Below, one piece after another: positions 1 to 8,052 of a DNA stretch of 64,000 nt. A model generated the notes under the pieces. That model was not told where the DNA came from and ran no database searches. It saw only the letters and a list, made by a program, of their open reading frames with translations. The translations under genes were made by a program, and so were the position numbers. Position 1 is the stretch's first letter. The number at the start of each line of letters is the position of its first letter. This stretch comes from Luteibacter flocculans (GTDB lineage: Bacteria; Pseudomonadota; Gammaproteobacteria; Xanthomonadales; Rhodanobacteraceae): assembly GCF_023612255.1 (NCBI RefSeq), contig NZ_CP063231.1:2586001-2650000 (forward strand), written 5' to 3'.

Positions 1-1
1 G

Positions 2-1447
2 CTGCTACGTACGCCGGGCCTTCGAGTGCGTTCGTACGACCCGCGCTTCCTGGCCGCCAGCGCAGCATGGTTCAAGCGCCTCGGTCAGGAATTGGCGCCA
101 CTGATGAGCACGCGCGGCGGCCCCATCCTGATGATGCAGGTGGAGAACGAGTACGGTTACGTCGGCAACGATCGCGACTACATGGAAGCGATTCGCAAGC
201 AGATGATCGACGCCGGCTTCGACGTTCCCCTGTTCATGTCGAACGGTCCCGGACCGACCTGGATGAGCCGCGGATCCCTGCCCGGCCTCGTCTCCGTCAT
301 CAACTTCACCGGCGACGCGAAGAAGACCGAGCGCGCCTTCCTGCGCTCGGCGCCCATGATGCACGACATGCCGAAGATGGCCGGCGAATACTGGAGCGGC
401 TGGTACGACCGCTGGAGCGAGCCGCACAAGACGCGCAGCACCGAGGAAGTCACCAGCGCTGTCGGCTGGATGCTCGATCGCGGCATCTCGTTCAACCTGT
501 ACATGATCGACGGCGGCACCAACTTCGGCTGGATGAACGGCGCGAACAACGACGACGCCAAGTACCTGCCTGTCACCACGAGCTACGACTACGACTCGCC
601 CATCGACGAGGCGGGCCGACTCACGCCGAAATACGGGGCGCTGCGCAAGGTGATTCAAGCGCATCTACCCAAAAGCGAACCGCTCCCCGAACCGCCGGCG
701 TCCTCGCCGACCATGGCGATACCGCGCTTCGAGTTGCACGAGGCCATATCGCTGCTCGACGCGCTCCCGTCGCTGTCCAAGCCGCAGACCAGCCTCGTGC
801 CGCACGGCATGGAAGCGTTCGGGCAGAACTACGGACTGATCCTTTATCGCAAGCGCCTGGATGCCGATACCAAGGGCACACTGGACGTCAGCGACGTGCA
901 CGACTACGCCACCGTGCTTGCGGATGGCCGCCCCCTAGGCACGCTGGATCGCGTGAAGCAGGAACACGCGATGCCGGTCGATCTTCCCGCGGGCAGCACG
1001 CTCGACCTGCTGGTGGAGAACATGGGCCGCATCAATATCGGCCCGGGCATGGAGGACGACAACAAGGGGATCACGTCCGCGGTGCAGGTCGATGGCATGG
1101 ACATCACCGGATGGACGGTCTATCCCCTACCCCTCGACGATCTCTCCGGCCTGGTCTTCAAAGCCGACGCCGCGCCGGATGATCCGGCTTTCTGGCGCGG
1201 CAGCTTCGAGATCGCCAACGTTGCCGGCACCTTTCTCGACATGCGCGACTGGCACAAGGGCAACGTGTGGATCAACGGCCACCATCTCGGCCGATTCTGG
1301 AACATCGGCCCGCAGCAGACCCTCTATGTGCCGGCGTCGTGGTTGCGCAAAGGTCGCAACGACGTGGTCGTGCTGGAGATGCAGCCCGGCGGCTCGCATG
1401 CGATCGTCGGGCTCAAAGACCCCGTGTTCGGCACCGCGGCGCAGTAA
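2..1447 (+). CDS. GH35 beta-galactosidase, 5' end cut off by window edge
   Basis: Glycoside hydrolase family 35 enzyme, expected to release terminal beta-galactose from oligo- or polysaccharides. The frame is open from base 2 and the N-terminal part of the TIM barrel is missing, so the GTG at 26 is not the real start. 481 codons remain. The family acid/base motif is visible (QVENEYGYVG, bases 137-166), followed by the nucleophile motif (GEYWSGWYDRW, about bases 380-413) and the barrel-end motif GGTNFGWMNG. The C-terminal half has the jelly-roll domains usual in this family (WINGHHLGRFW). It converges with yccF, stops 9 bases apart. Signal peptide and cellular location cannot be judged from this fragment. 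Confidence 0.9.
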   Translation: MLRTPGLRVRSYDPRFLAASAAWFKRLGQELAPLMSTRGGPILMMQVENEYGYVGNDRDYMEAIRKQMIDAGFDVPLFMSNGPGPTWMSRGSLPGLVSVINFTGDAKKTERAFLRSAPMMHDMPKMAGEYWSGWYDRWSEPHKTRSTEEVTSAVGWMLDRGISFNLYMIDGGTNFGWMNGANNDDAKYLPVTTSYDYDSPIDEAGRLTPKYGALRKVIQAHLPKSEPLPEPPASSPTMAIPRFELHEAISLLDALPSLSKPQTSLVPHGMEAFGQNYGLILYRKRLDADTKGTLDVSDVHDYATVLADGRPLGTLDRVKQEHAMPVDLPAGSTLDLLVENMGRINIGPGMEDDNKGITSAVQVDGMDITGWTVYPLPLDDLSGLVFKADAAPDDPAFWRGSFEIANVAGTFLDMRDWHKGNVWINGHHLGRFWNIGPQQTLYVPASWLRKGRNDVVVLEMQPGGSHAIVGLKDPVFGTAAQ

Positions 1448-1456
1448 GCGTCCGCG

Positions 1457-1918
1457 TCAGGCGATCCCGCGCGACCTTAGCACCGCCGCTTCCGCGTTCA
1501 TCCGTCGCGACGCGGAGGCGACGTCGGTGCTGACGATCGTCTTGCCGATCGGCGCCAGCGCAATACCCGCCAGCTTCAGATGCTGCACGCCGAACGGAAT
1601 GCCGATGATCGTCACGCAGCACGCGATGGCGGAACACACGTGCCCAATCGCCAGCCAGATCCCGGCGAACACGAACCAGACGATGTTACCGATCGTGCCC
1701 AGCGGACTGGTGCCGATGTCGCCCCGCCCTGAAAGCTCACGGCGATCGATCGCTTCCTTGCCGAACGGAAAGAACGCGAACTGGCCGATGACGAAGCACG
1801 AACGCGCCCAGGGAATGCCGACGATGGTGACGAGTGCCACCAGCCCCGCCAACCACCAGCCGAGGCCCATGACCAACCCACCGAATACAAACCAGATGAT
1901 GTTCCCGATCGCTCTCAT
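1457..1918 (-). CDS. yccF: YccF-family inner membrane protein
   Basis: 153-residue integral membrane protein of the YccF family, function unknown. It has the family's internal duplication: two copies of an IGNI(I/V)WFVF motif (residues 3-10 and about 76-83), each followed by hydrophobic segments and a V(T)I(I/V)GIP motif. Length matches the E. coli homologue (about 148). The start is followed at once by the conserved RAIGNIIWF and preceded by an AGGAGCG Shine-Dalgarno. It stands alone between the GH35 gene and the tRNA. The symbol is by family resemblance only. Confidence 0.85.
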   Translation of the reverse strand: MRAIGNIIWFVFGGLVMGLGWWLAGLVALVTIVGIPWARSCFVIGQFAFFPFGKEAIDRRELSGRGDIGTSPLGTIGNIVWFVFAGIWLAIGHVCSAIACCVTIIGIPFGVQHLKLAGIALAPIGKTIVSTDVASASRRMNAEAAVLRSRGIA

Positions 1919-2022
1919 GTATCGCTCCTTGTCTTGGTAGTGCCAAAGCTAGAGGGGCGCGGGTCCGGCAAACAGTGCCGAACGTTGGGCGACCAAGCCC
2001 CGGCGCCAAGCAAGCGCCCAAC

Positions 2023-2060
2023 AAAAAACGGCGCGATCTACGAGAGATCGCGCCGTTAAA
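2023..2060 (-). terminator. Rho-independent terminator of the tRNA gene
   Basis: A perfect 13-bp inverted repeat (2027-2039 / 2045-2057) with a 5-base loop. On the minus strand it is followed by a six-base T run (complement of 2023-2028). It lies 9 bases downstream of the tRNA CCA end, as expected for a single-gene tRNA transcript. Confidence 0.9.
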
Positions 2061-2068
2061 GTTGAAAC

Positions 2069-2145
2069 TGGTAGCGGGGGCAGGATTCGAACCTGCGACC
2101 TTCGGGTTATGAGCCCGACGAGCTGCCAGACTGCTCCACCCCGCA
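2069..2145 (-). tRNA. Initiator tRNA-fMet (anticodon CAU)
   Basis: 77-nt tRNA with encoded CCA. The anticodon loop reads CTCATAA, giving CAU. Three consecutive G-C pairs close the anticodon stem (GGG/CCC) and positions 1 and 72 do not pair. Both are hallmarks of the bacterial initiator, so this is formylmethionine tRNA rather than elongator Met. The unpaired bases here are U1 and U72, where E. coli has C1-A72. The T-arm carries GGTTCGAATCC. It has its own promoter (2158-2186) and terminator (2023-2060). Confidence 0.95.
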
Positions 2146-2157
2146 TCAGAGTCAGCA

Positions 2158-2186
2158 AGTATATGGACGTGGCCAGATTCTTGCAA
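2158..2186 (-). promoter_or_regulatory. Sigma-70 promoter of the initiator tRNA gene
   Basis: On the minus strand: -35 TTGCAA (2186-2181), exactly 17 bases, then -10 TATACT (2163-2158), 12 bases before tRNA position 1. Spacing and sequence fit a strong housekeeping promoter. Confidence 0.8.
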
Positions 2187-2242
2187 GCACTTTTGTGACG
2201 ATACGTGGAAAAAATGATTCACATATCGTTTGCAACGAAGGA

Positions 2243-3265
2243 TCAGGCCGTAGTGCGAATGCGCTCGACGATGGCGTCACCGAACGTGTCGGTGGTGCCG
2301 GTGCCGCCCACGTCCGGCGTGGTGCGGTCGCGGGCGTCCATCACGTCGCGGATGGCGCTGCGCAGACGGGTCGCCTTCGCCACCATGTCGAGGTGGTCGA
2401 GCATGTCGGCAGCGGCAAGCAGCAGCGCGCAGGGGTTGGCCTTCTTCTGACCGGCGATGTCCGGTGCGGAACCGTGCACGGCTTCGAAAATGGCCGCGTC
2501 CTTGCCGATGTTGGCGCCCGGCGCGAGGCCGAGACCGCCGACGAGACCGGCGCAGAGGTCGGAAAGGATGTCGCCGAACAGGTTGGTGGTGACGATCACG
2601 TCGAACTGGTACGGGTTCATCACCAGCTGCATGCAGGCGTTGTCGACGATCATCTCGCTGAATTCGAGGTCGACGTAGTCCTTGGCGACTTCACGCGCCA
2701 CGTCGAGGAACAGGCCCGACGAGGTCTTCATGATGTTGGCCTTGTGCACGGCCGTGACCTTCTTGCGGCCCTTCTTGCGCGCCATTTCGAACCCGTAGCG
2801 GCAGATGCGCTCCATGCCCGGGCGGGTGTTGCGGATGACCGAGACGGCCACCTCGTTCTCGCCCTCACCCTCGCGCGTCTGGCCTTCGGCCATGTACGCG
2901 CCCATGGTGTTCTCGCGCACCGTGATGATGTCGATATTCTCGTAGCGCGCCTTGGTACCCGGGAAGCTGATCGCCGGGCGGACGTTGGCGTAGAGATCGA
3001 ACTTGCGGCGCAGCGTGACGTTGATCGAAGTGAAGCCACCGCCGATCGGCGTGGTCAGCGGGCCCTTCAAGGCCACCTTGTGCTTCTCGATGGCGTCGAG
3101 CGTGGCCTGGGGAAGCAGGTCGCCGTGCTTTTCGAGCGCCACCACCCCCGCATCCACGTAGTCGTAGGTAAGGCCGCAGTCGAGCGCGTCGAGAACGCGG
3201 ATCGTTGCGTCCATGATCTCGGGGCCGATGCCGTCGCCGGGGATCACGGCAATGGTCTTGCTCAT
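2243..3265 (-). CDS. icd: NAD-dependent isocitrate dehydrogenase
   Basis: Converts isocitrate to 2-oxoglutarate and CO2 in the TCA cycle. 340 residues of the beta-decarboxylating dehydrogenase family. Visible are the N-terminal IPGDGIGPE, the substrate loop [16 protein letters not shown] (Ser, Asn and Arg contacts), the [12 protein letters not shown] segment, the AVHKANIMK lysine motif, metal-binding [10 protein letters not shown], and the cofactor loop [15 protein letters not shown]. Length and the short N terminus match the NAD-linked single-domain type of xanthomonads rather than the NADP enzyme of about 415 residues. The ATG at 3265 is chosen because AGGAG lies about 8 bases upstream and the protein starts at [12 protein letters not shown]. 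An upstream in-frame ATG would add 24 unconserved residues. Homoisocitrate or isopropylmalate dehydrogenase is less likely. Confidence 0.88.
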   Translation of the reverse strand: MSKTIAVIPGDGIGPEIMDATIRVLDALDCGLTYDYVDAGVVALEKHGDLLPQATLDAIEKHKVALKGPLTTPIGGGFTSINVTLRRKFDLYANVRPAISFPGTKARYENIDIITVRENTMGAYMAEGQTREGEGENEVAVSVIRNTRPGMERICRYGFEMARKKGRKKVTAVHKANIMKTSSGLFLDVAREVAKDYVDLEFSEMIVDNACMQLVMNPYQFDVIVTTNLFGDILSDLCAGLVGGLGLAPGANIGKDAAIFEAVHGSAPDIAGQKKANPCALLLAAADMLDHLDMVAKATRLRSAIRDVMDARDRTTPDVGGTGTTDTFGDAIVERIRTTA

Positions 3266-3396
3266 GGGGAAAACTCCTGAAGGGAAGCGGGACGCGGTGC
3301 GCGCCGAAAGACGCGCGAGGGGAAGAAAATCGCCCAATTATCGGCGATCCGGCCCACTTCCTTCAAGGTTTGCGCCGCCGCAGCGGCGCGGGCGAC

Positions 3397-3786
3397 TCAC
3401 GCGGCGGGATGATCCGCGCACGCGGCAGCGTCGGCCGGGGCGTCGGCTTCCAGCGAATCGAGGAAGTCCACGGCGCGGCGCAGGTGCGGGATCACGATCG
3501 ATCCGCCCACCACGAGCCCGACGCTGAACACCTCGAAGAACTCGTCGCGCTGCACGCCCGCTTCCTTGCACTGGGCCACGTGGTAGCTGATGCAATCGTC
3601 GCAGCGGAGCACCATGGAGGCCACCAGGCCCAGCATTTCCTTCGTCTTTACGTCCAGCGCGCCGGGACGGTAGGTCTGCGTGTCGAGCGCGAAAAAGCGC
3701 TTCACGACCTGGTTGTCCTCGCTCAGGATGCGCTCGTTCATCCGCTTGCGGAATGCGGTGAACTCCTCCACGCGATCGCCGGCCAT
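3397..3786 (-). CDS. Carboxymuconolactone decarboxylase / AhpD-like protein
   Basis: 129 residues of the AhpD-like all-helical fold. The CxxC redox motif is present in VLRCDDCISYHV, followed by a His three residues on as in AhpD proteins, so a thiol peroxidase or disulphide role is more likely than true carboxymuconolactone decarboxylation. Its ATG overlaps the grxC stop by one base (TGATG), which indicates translational coupling. Pairing with a glutaredoxin fits a glutathione- or thiol-linked oxidative stress role. Exact substrate unknown. Confidence 0.85.
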   Translation of the reverse strand: MAGDRVEEFTAFRKRMNERILSEDNQVVKRFFALDTQTYRPGALDVKTKEMLGLVASMVLRCDDCISYHVAQCKEAGVQRDEFFEVFSVGLVVGGSIVIPHLRRAVDFLDSLEADAPADAAACADHPAA

Positions 3787-4055
3787 CAGTGCGTCGCCTC
3801 GAGGATCTCGGCAAGACGCCCGCTGCGGTCGGCCGCGGCGAGGTCGTCGAAGCCGCCCACGTGGGTGCCGTTGATGAAGATCTGCGGCACGGTGCGGCGG
3901 CCACCGCTCTTCTCCAGCATGACGTCGCGCTGGGTGGGATCGGTGTCGATGCGCACCTCGTTCCAAGCCAGGCCCTTGGCCTTCAGGAGGTTCTTGGCAG
4001 CGACGCAGTAAGGGCAGACGGCGGTGGAATAGATGGTGATGTCGGGTGTGGACAT
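3786..4055 (-). CDS. grxC: Glutaredoxin 3
   Basis: 89-residue dithiol glutaredoxin that reduces protein disulphides and glutathione mixed disulphides in the cytosol. The active site is CPYC (residues 14-17, in STAVCPYCVAAK). The TVPQIFIN cis-proline motif and the GGFDDLAAAD glutathione-binding segment follow. Length matches GrxC (about 83). It is the first gene of a two-gene unit with the AhpD-like gene. Confidence 0.92.
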   Translation of the reverse strand: MSTPDITIYSTAVCPYCVAAKNLLKAKGLAWNEVRIDTDPTQRDVMLEKSGGRRTVPQIFINGTHVGGFDDLAAADRSGRLAEILEATH

Positions 4056-4216
4056 GGCGGAGATCTCGGAGAGGCCGAATGGCGGGAAGATGACGGCCGA
4101 AAGCGAATTTTACAAGGAGGTGACGAACCCCGCTCGGTGTTCGCGGTCGAAGCCATCCCAACGCGTTCCGCGTGGAAGGCATCTCTTCATTTGGTGATGG
4201 TATCGTCCCTCGACCT

Positions 4217-5833
4217 ATGCGCCCGTCCCTCCCCCGTCTCGCCGTCCTCGCCGCCGCCACCCTCGCGACCCTGGTCGCCGGGGCCCAGGACGCCATTCGC
4301 CTGCCAGAACTGGGCAGTTCCGCCAATGCCTTGATCAGCCCGCGCGAAGCCGACGAGTACGGCGCGATGATGCTGCGCCAGATGCACGCGCTCGACCTGA
4401 CGGTCGACGACGCCCTGCTCGACCAGTACATCAACGACCTGGGCTACCGTCTCGTCGCCGCCAGCGACCGCCCGAAGGACCATTTTTCCTTCTTCATCGT
4501 CCGCGACACCCAGATCAACGCGTTCGCCGCACCCGGTGGCTACATCGGCGTCAATGCCGGCCTGATCAACATCACGGAAAGCGAAAGCGAGCTGGCGGGC
4601 GTGATCGCCCACGAAATCGGCCACATCACCCAGAATCACCTTTATCGGGCCTTCGAAGATTCGAAGAAGAACGCCCCGCTCATGGCCCTGGTGCTGCTCG
4701 GTGCCATCGCCGCTGGCGCGGGCGGCGGTGCGGGCGATGCCGCCCCCGCGGTGCTGATGGGCGGTCAGGGCCTGCTGCTCCAGCGGCAGATCAATTTCAC
4801 CCGCAAGGACGAAATCGAAGCCGACCGCGTGGGCATCCAGACGCTCGCCAACGCCGGCTACGATCCGGACGCCATGGCCGACTTCTTCGGCCGCATGCAG
4901 GACACCATGCGCGTGGGCGAAGGCGAGGAAGCCCTGCCCGCCCTGCTCCAGACCCACCCGGTGACCCTCGCGCGCATCAGCGATGCCAAGGCGCGGGCCC
5001 GCGTGCTCGAAGAACGTCAGGCGAACAAGCCGCGCCTCTCCACGATCGACAAGGCCACCTGGGAGAAAAGCACCGCGCCCGTCCTGTTCGTGAAGGATCC
5101 CACCGCCCTGGTCGGCACGGCCGGCAAGGTGGCGAAGGACAGCGTCGGCGACACCTATGCCCTGATGCGCGAGCGGGTACGGGTGCTCTCGGGCGACGCC
5201 CAGCGCCTGGCGACCTATTACGCCACCAATCTCAAGCGCAAGGATTTCGACACCGCGGCCAACCGCTATGGCTACGCCCTGACCCTCATCCGCACCGGCC
5301 ACGGTGCACAGGCGGTGGAGCAGCTCCAGCCGCTCCTGGCGAGCCAGCCGGGGAACGTGGTGGTCCGCCTTGCTTTGGCGGATGCCTACGAGGACGCTGG
5401 CCGGCACGGCGACGCCATGGCCATCTACAAGGCCCTGCACGACAACTCGCCGCGCAATCGCGCAGTGGCGCTGGGCTATGCCAAGGCCCTGGCCAACAGC
5501 GGCCGTGCGGAGGATGCCCGCACCGCGGCCACGATGCTGCGCCCCATGCTCGACGACAGCGACGACCCGGAAATCTTCCGCACCTTCGCCCGCGCCAGCG
5601 AGCGCTCGGGCGATTCGGTCCGTGCCGCGGAAGCCTACGCGGACAGCGCGTATCTCTCCGGCCGCCCGTTCGATGCGATGGAGCAACTGCGCCGGCTGCT
5701 CAAGCGCGACGATCTCGATTATTACCAGCGCTCGCGCATCCAGGCCCGCATCAGCGACCTGACCCCGCTGCTGATGGAACTGCGCAAGCGCCGCATCACG
5801 ACCGACGACAATCCGGACGGCCGCAGCCAGTAA
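4217..5833 (+). CDS. bepA: BepA-like periplasmic M48 metalloprotease with TPR repeats
   Basis: Periplasmic zinc metalloprotease/chaperone of the BepA (YfgC) type, which in E. coli helps assemble or clear LptD and other outer-membrane proteins. 538 residues from the ATG at 4217: signal peptide (about 1-23, ending AGAQD), M48 domain with HEIGH zinc motif (residues 132-136), downstream ligand motif EIEAD (about 199-203), then helical TPR repeats from about residue 330 to the end. This start is preferred over an in-frame ATG at 4172 because it begins a clean signal peptide. Divergent from grxC, upstream of phoB. Confidence 0.88.
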   Translation: MRPSLPRLAVLAAATLATLVAGAQDAIRLPELGSSANALISPREADEYGAMMLRQMHALDLTVDDALLDQYINDLGYRLVAASDRPKDHFSFFIVRDTQINAFAAPGGYIGVNAGLINITESESELAGVIAHEIGHITQNHLYRAFEDSKKNAPLMALVLLGAIAAGAGGGAGDAAPAVLMGGQGLLLQRQINFTRKDEIEADRVGIQTLANAGYDPDAMADFFGRMQDTMRVGEGEEALPALLQTHPVTLARISDAKARARVLEERQANKPRLSTIDKATWEKSTAPVLFVKDPTALVGTAGKVAKDSVGDTYALMRERVRVLSGDAQRLATYYATNLKRKDFDTAANRYGYALTLIRTGHGAQAVEQLQPLLASQPGNVVVRLALADAYEDAGRHGDAMAIYKALHDNSPRNRAVALGYAKALANSGRAEDARTAATMLRPMLDDSDDPEIFRTFARASERSGDSVRAAEAYADSAYLSGRPFDAMEQLRRLLKRDDLDYYQRSRIQARISDLTPLLMELRKRRITTDDNPDGRSQ

Positions 5834-5907
5834 TCGGGCCCGGACGCCGGCTTCCGGCACGCCATTGTGACGATTGTCATTGCCGTGTAACACGGCAGGG
5901 CTGCAAT

Positions 5908-6630
5908 ATGACGGTCACAGGCCATCCGAGCGGTCCCAGCGTGCACAAACGCATTCTCATCGTGGAAGACGAAGCTTCGATTCGCGACATGGTCGCCTTC
6001 GCGCTTCGCAAGGCGGGTATGGACGCGGCGCATGCCGCCGACGCCCGTGCCGCGCAAATGGCCATCTCCGAGCGCGTGCCGGACCTGATCCTGCTCGACT
6101 GGATGCTTCCGGGCACCAGCGGGCTCGAACTGGCCCGTCGTCTGCGCCGCGAGGAACTCTCGCGCGAGATTCCCATCATCATGCTCACCGCGCGCGGCGA
6201 GGAGATGGATCGCGTCAACGGCCTGGAGGCCGGCGTCGACGACTACGTCATCAAGCCGTTCTCCACCCGCGAGCTCATCGCCCGCATCAAGGCCGTGCTT
6301 CGCCGCAGCCAGGGCGACGACGGCTCCGGCGTGGTCGAACTCGGCGGCCTGCGTATCGACGGCCCGGCGCACCGCGTGTTCGCGGGCGAAGACGCGGTGC
6401 CGATCGGCCCCACCGAATACCGCCTGCTGTTCTTCTTCATGACCCACCCCGAGCGGGTCTACTCGCGCGCACAGCTGCTCGACCATGTCTGGGGCGGCAG
6501 CGTCTACGTCGAAGAGCGGACTGTGGACGTGCACATCCGACGCCTGCGCAAGACGCTGGAGCCATGGAAGCTCGACGACATGGTGCAGACCGTTCGTGGC
6601 GCGGGCTACCGGTTCTCGTCCAACACCTAG
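5908..6630 (+). CDS. phoB: Phosphate regulon response regulator PhoB
   Basis: OmpR/PhoB-family DNA-binding regulator that activates phosphate-starvation genes when phosphorylated by PhoR. 240 residues. The receiver domain is residues 14-130, with acidic pocket VEDE, phospho-acceptor Asp64 in LLDWMLPG and Lys in VIKPFS. The C-terminal winged helix is about 143-238 ([43 protein letters not shown]). The identity of the signal rests on the neighbouring phoR, ppk and ppx genes. An 11-residue N-terminal extension before [10 protein letters not shown] is longer than usual, so a later start is possible. Confidence 0.92.
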   Translation: MTVTGHPSGPSVHKRILIVEDEASIRDMVAFALRKAGMDAAHAADARAAQMAISERVPDLILLDWMLPGTSGLELARRLRREELSREIPIIMLTARGEEMDRVNGLEAGVDDYVIKPFSTRELIARIKAVLRRSQGDDGSGVVELGGLRIDGPAHRVFAGEDAVPIGPTEYRLLFFFMTHPERVYSRAQLLDHVWGGSVYVEERTVDVHIRRLRKTLEPWKLDDMVQTVRGAGYRFSSNT

Positions 6631-6706
6631 TTATTGGCGGGCCAGTAGGTATCGGCGGGCCAGCCGCGCTATGGTGCGACTCACCAGACCGTTACCGGCC
6701 GTGTCC

Positions 6707-7984
6707 ATGCCTGATCGTTTTCTTTCCACCTGGCGGTTGCCCGCCGCGTGCGCCGCACTGCTCCTGGCAGGCGGCGGCGTGGGTGCGCTCGCCGGCACGC
6801 CTTGGCTTGGCGTGACGATCGTCGCGCTGGCGGAAATCGTCGTCCTGCTGTCGCTGTTCCGTCACAAGTCGGGGCCAATGTTGCAATCGTCCGCCACGCC
6901 CCACCCTGAGCATGACCGTCTGATGACTCGCACCCGCCGAATCGCATCCCGCCTGCGCGACCTGCGCAGTGCGGCCGGGACCCTTCCCGACGCCGTGGTC
7001 CTGCTCGACCACTCGCTGCACGTGCGCTGGTTCAACCATGCCGCGGAAGAACTCCTGGGCCTGAAGCGGCCGCGGGATCGCGGGCGGACGCTGGCAGACC
7101 TGCTGCGCAACACGGAACTCGCGGACTGGCTGGCCGATGGGGCCCGCGAACCGCTGAACGATGTGACGGCCCCGGGCCATCCCAATCGCCACGTCACGGC
7201 CACGCTGCTGCCCTTCGGTAGTCGGCAGCGGCTGCTTCTGGCGCGCGACACCAGCCATCTCACGCGGCTGGAGCAGATCCGTCGCGACTTCGTCGCCAAC
7301 GTGTCGCATGAACTGCGCACACCGCTGACGGTGATCCACGGCTACCTTGAACTGCTTGATCCCGAAGACGTGCCCGAGCTCGCGCCCGTACTCGACGAGA
7401 TGCGCGCGCAGTCAAAGCGCATGGGCCAGATCGTGGAAGACCTGCTGACGCTGTCGCGTCTCGAAACGCAGGAGCACGTGGCCGACGAGCAAGTACAGAT
7501 GGCCCCGCTGCTGGCCAGCCTGCGCAAGGAAGCCGAGGCGCTCAGCCAGGGCCGGCACACCGTCTCGCTCGACATCGCCACCTCCTACGACCTGCTCGGA
7601 TCGCCCAAGGATCTGCACAGCGCCTTCTCCAACCTCGTGAGCAATGCCGTGCGCTACACGCCGACGGGCGGACGCATTGCCATCCGCTGGGCCGAGGCCG
7701 AGGATGGCGCGCAGTTCTCCGTGCAGGATTCCGGCTTCGGCATCCCCGCTGCGCACATCGCTCGTCTGACCGAGCGCTTCTATCGCGTTTCGTCCAGCCG
7801 CTCGCGCGACTCGGGCGGTACGGGCCTGGGCCTGTCGATCGTGAAGCACGTGCTCAACCTGCATCAGGCGCGTCTTTCGATCGAAAGCGAACCGGGCAAG
7901 GGCTCCACCTTTGCCTGCATTTTCAGCAGCGAGCGCTTGCTCGACGGCACGCGGTTGCAGGAAGTGGCCGGGCTGCATCCTTGA
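6707..7984 (+). CDS. phoR: Phosphate sensor histidine kinase PhoR
   Basis: Membrane sensor kinase that phosphorylates PhoB under phosphate limitation. 425 residues from ATG 6707: two N-terminal transmembrane segments (about 11-30 and 33-52) with almost no periplasmic loop, as in E. coli PhoR; a PAS domain (about 95-180); H-box VSHELRTPLTVIHGY with phospho-acceptor His201; and HATPase motifs NLVSNAVRYTPTGG (N box), DSGFGIP and GGTGLGLSIV. An in-frame ATG at 6671 would give 437 residues. Neither start has a clear Shine-Dalgarno. 76 bases downstream of phoB, so probably one operon. Confidence 0.92.
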   Translation: MPDRFLSTWRLPAACAALLLAGGGVGALAGTPWLGVTIVALAEIVVLLSLFRHKSGPMLQSSATPHPEHDRLMTRTRRIASRLRDLRSAAGTLPDAVVLLDHSLHVRWFNHAAEELLGLKRPRDRGRTLADLLRNTELADWLADGAREPLNDVTAPGHPNRHVTATLLPFGSRQRLLLARDTSHLTRLEQIRRDFVANVSHELRTPLTVIHGYLELLDPEDVPELAPVLDEMRAQSKRMGQIVEDLLTLSRLETQEHVADEQVQMAPLLASLRKEAEALSQGRHTVSLDIATSYDLLGSPKDLHSAFSNLVSNAVRYTPTGGRIAIRWAEAEDGAQFSVQDSGFGIPAAHIARLTERFYRVSSSRSRDSGGTGLGLSIVKHVLNLHQARLSIESEPGKGSTFACIFSSERLLDGTRLQEVAGLHP

Positions 7985-8005
7985 CAGCGGCCGCGCCGCG
8001 CCAGC

Positions 8006-8030
8006 CGATGCAGCACAGGTTGCTGCATCG
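8006..8030 (+). terminator. 10-bp perfect stem-loop between phoR and ppk
   Basis: Perfect inverted repeat 8006-8015 / 8021-8030 with a five-base loop, 22 bases after the phoR stop and 23 before the ppk ATG. Four T bases follow at 8035-8038. It could be a weak terminator or attenuator between phoR and ppk, or an operator. No experiment-like evidence separates these. Confidence 0.45.
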
Positions 8031-8052
8031 CCGCTTTTCGGCATGATCACGG

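Noticed and set aside
1120-1399. Small antisense frames inside the GH35 gene
   Set aside because: They are shadows of the strong plus-strand coding frame, with no supporting signal.
2198-2229. Terminator of the isocitrate dehydrogenase gene
   Set aside because: A 10-bp stem with one mismatch and a 12-base loop exists, but no T run follows on the minus strand. It may be chance next to the tRNA promoter.
5863-5898. Pho box upstream of phoB
   Set aside because: TTGTGAC and TTGTCAT half-sites are 9 bases apart, not the 11 of a Pho box, and the A/T centre is missing. The TGCCGTG-TAA-CACGGCA dyad at 5881-5897 is real but its role is unclear.
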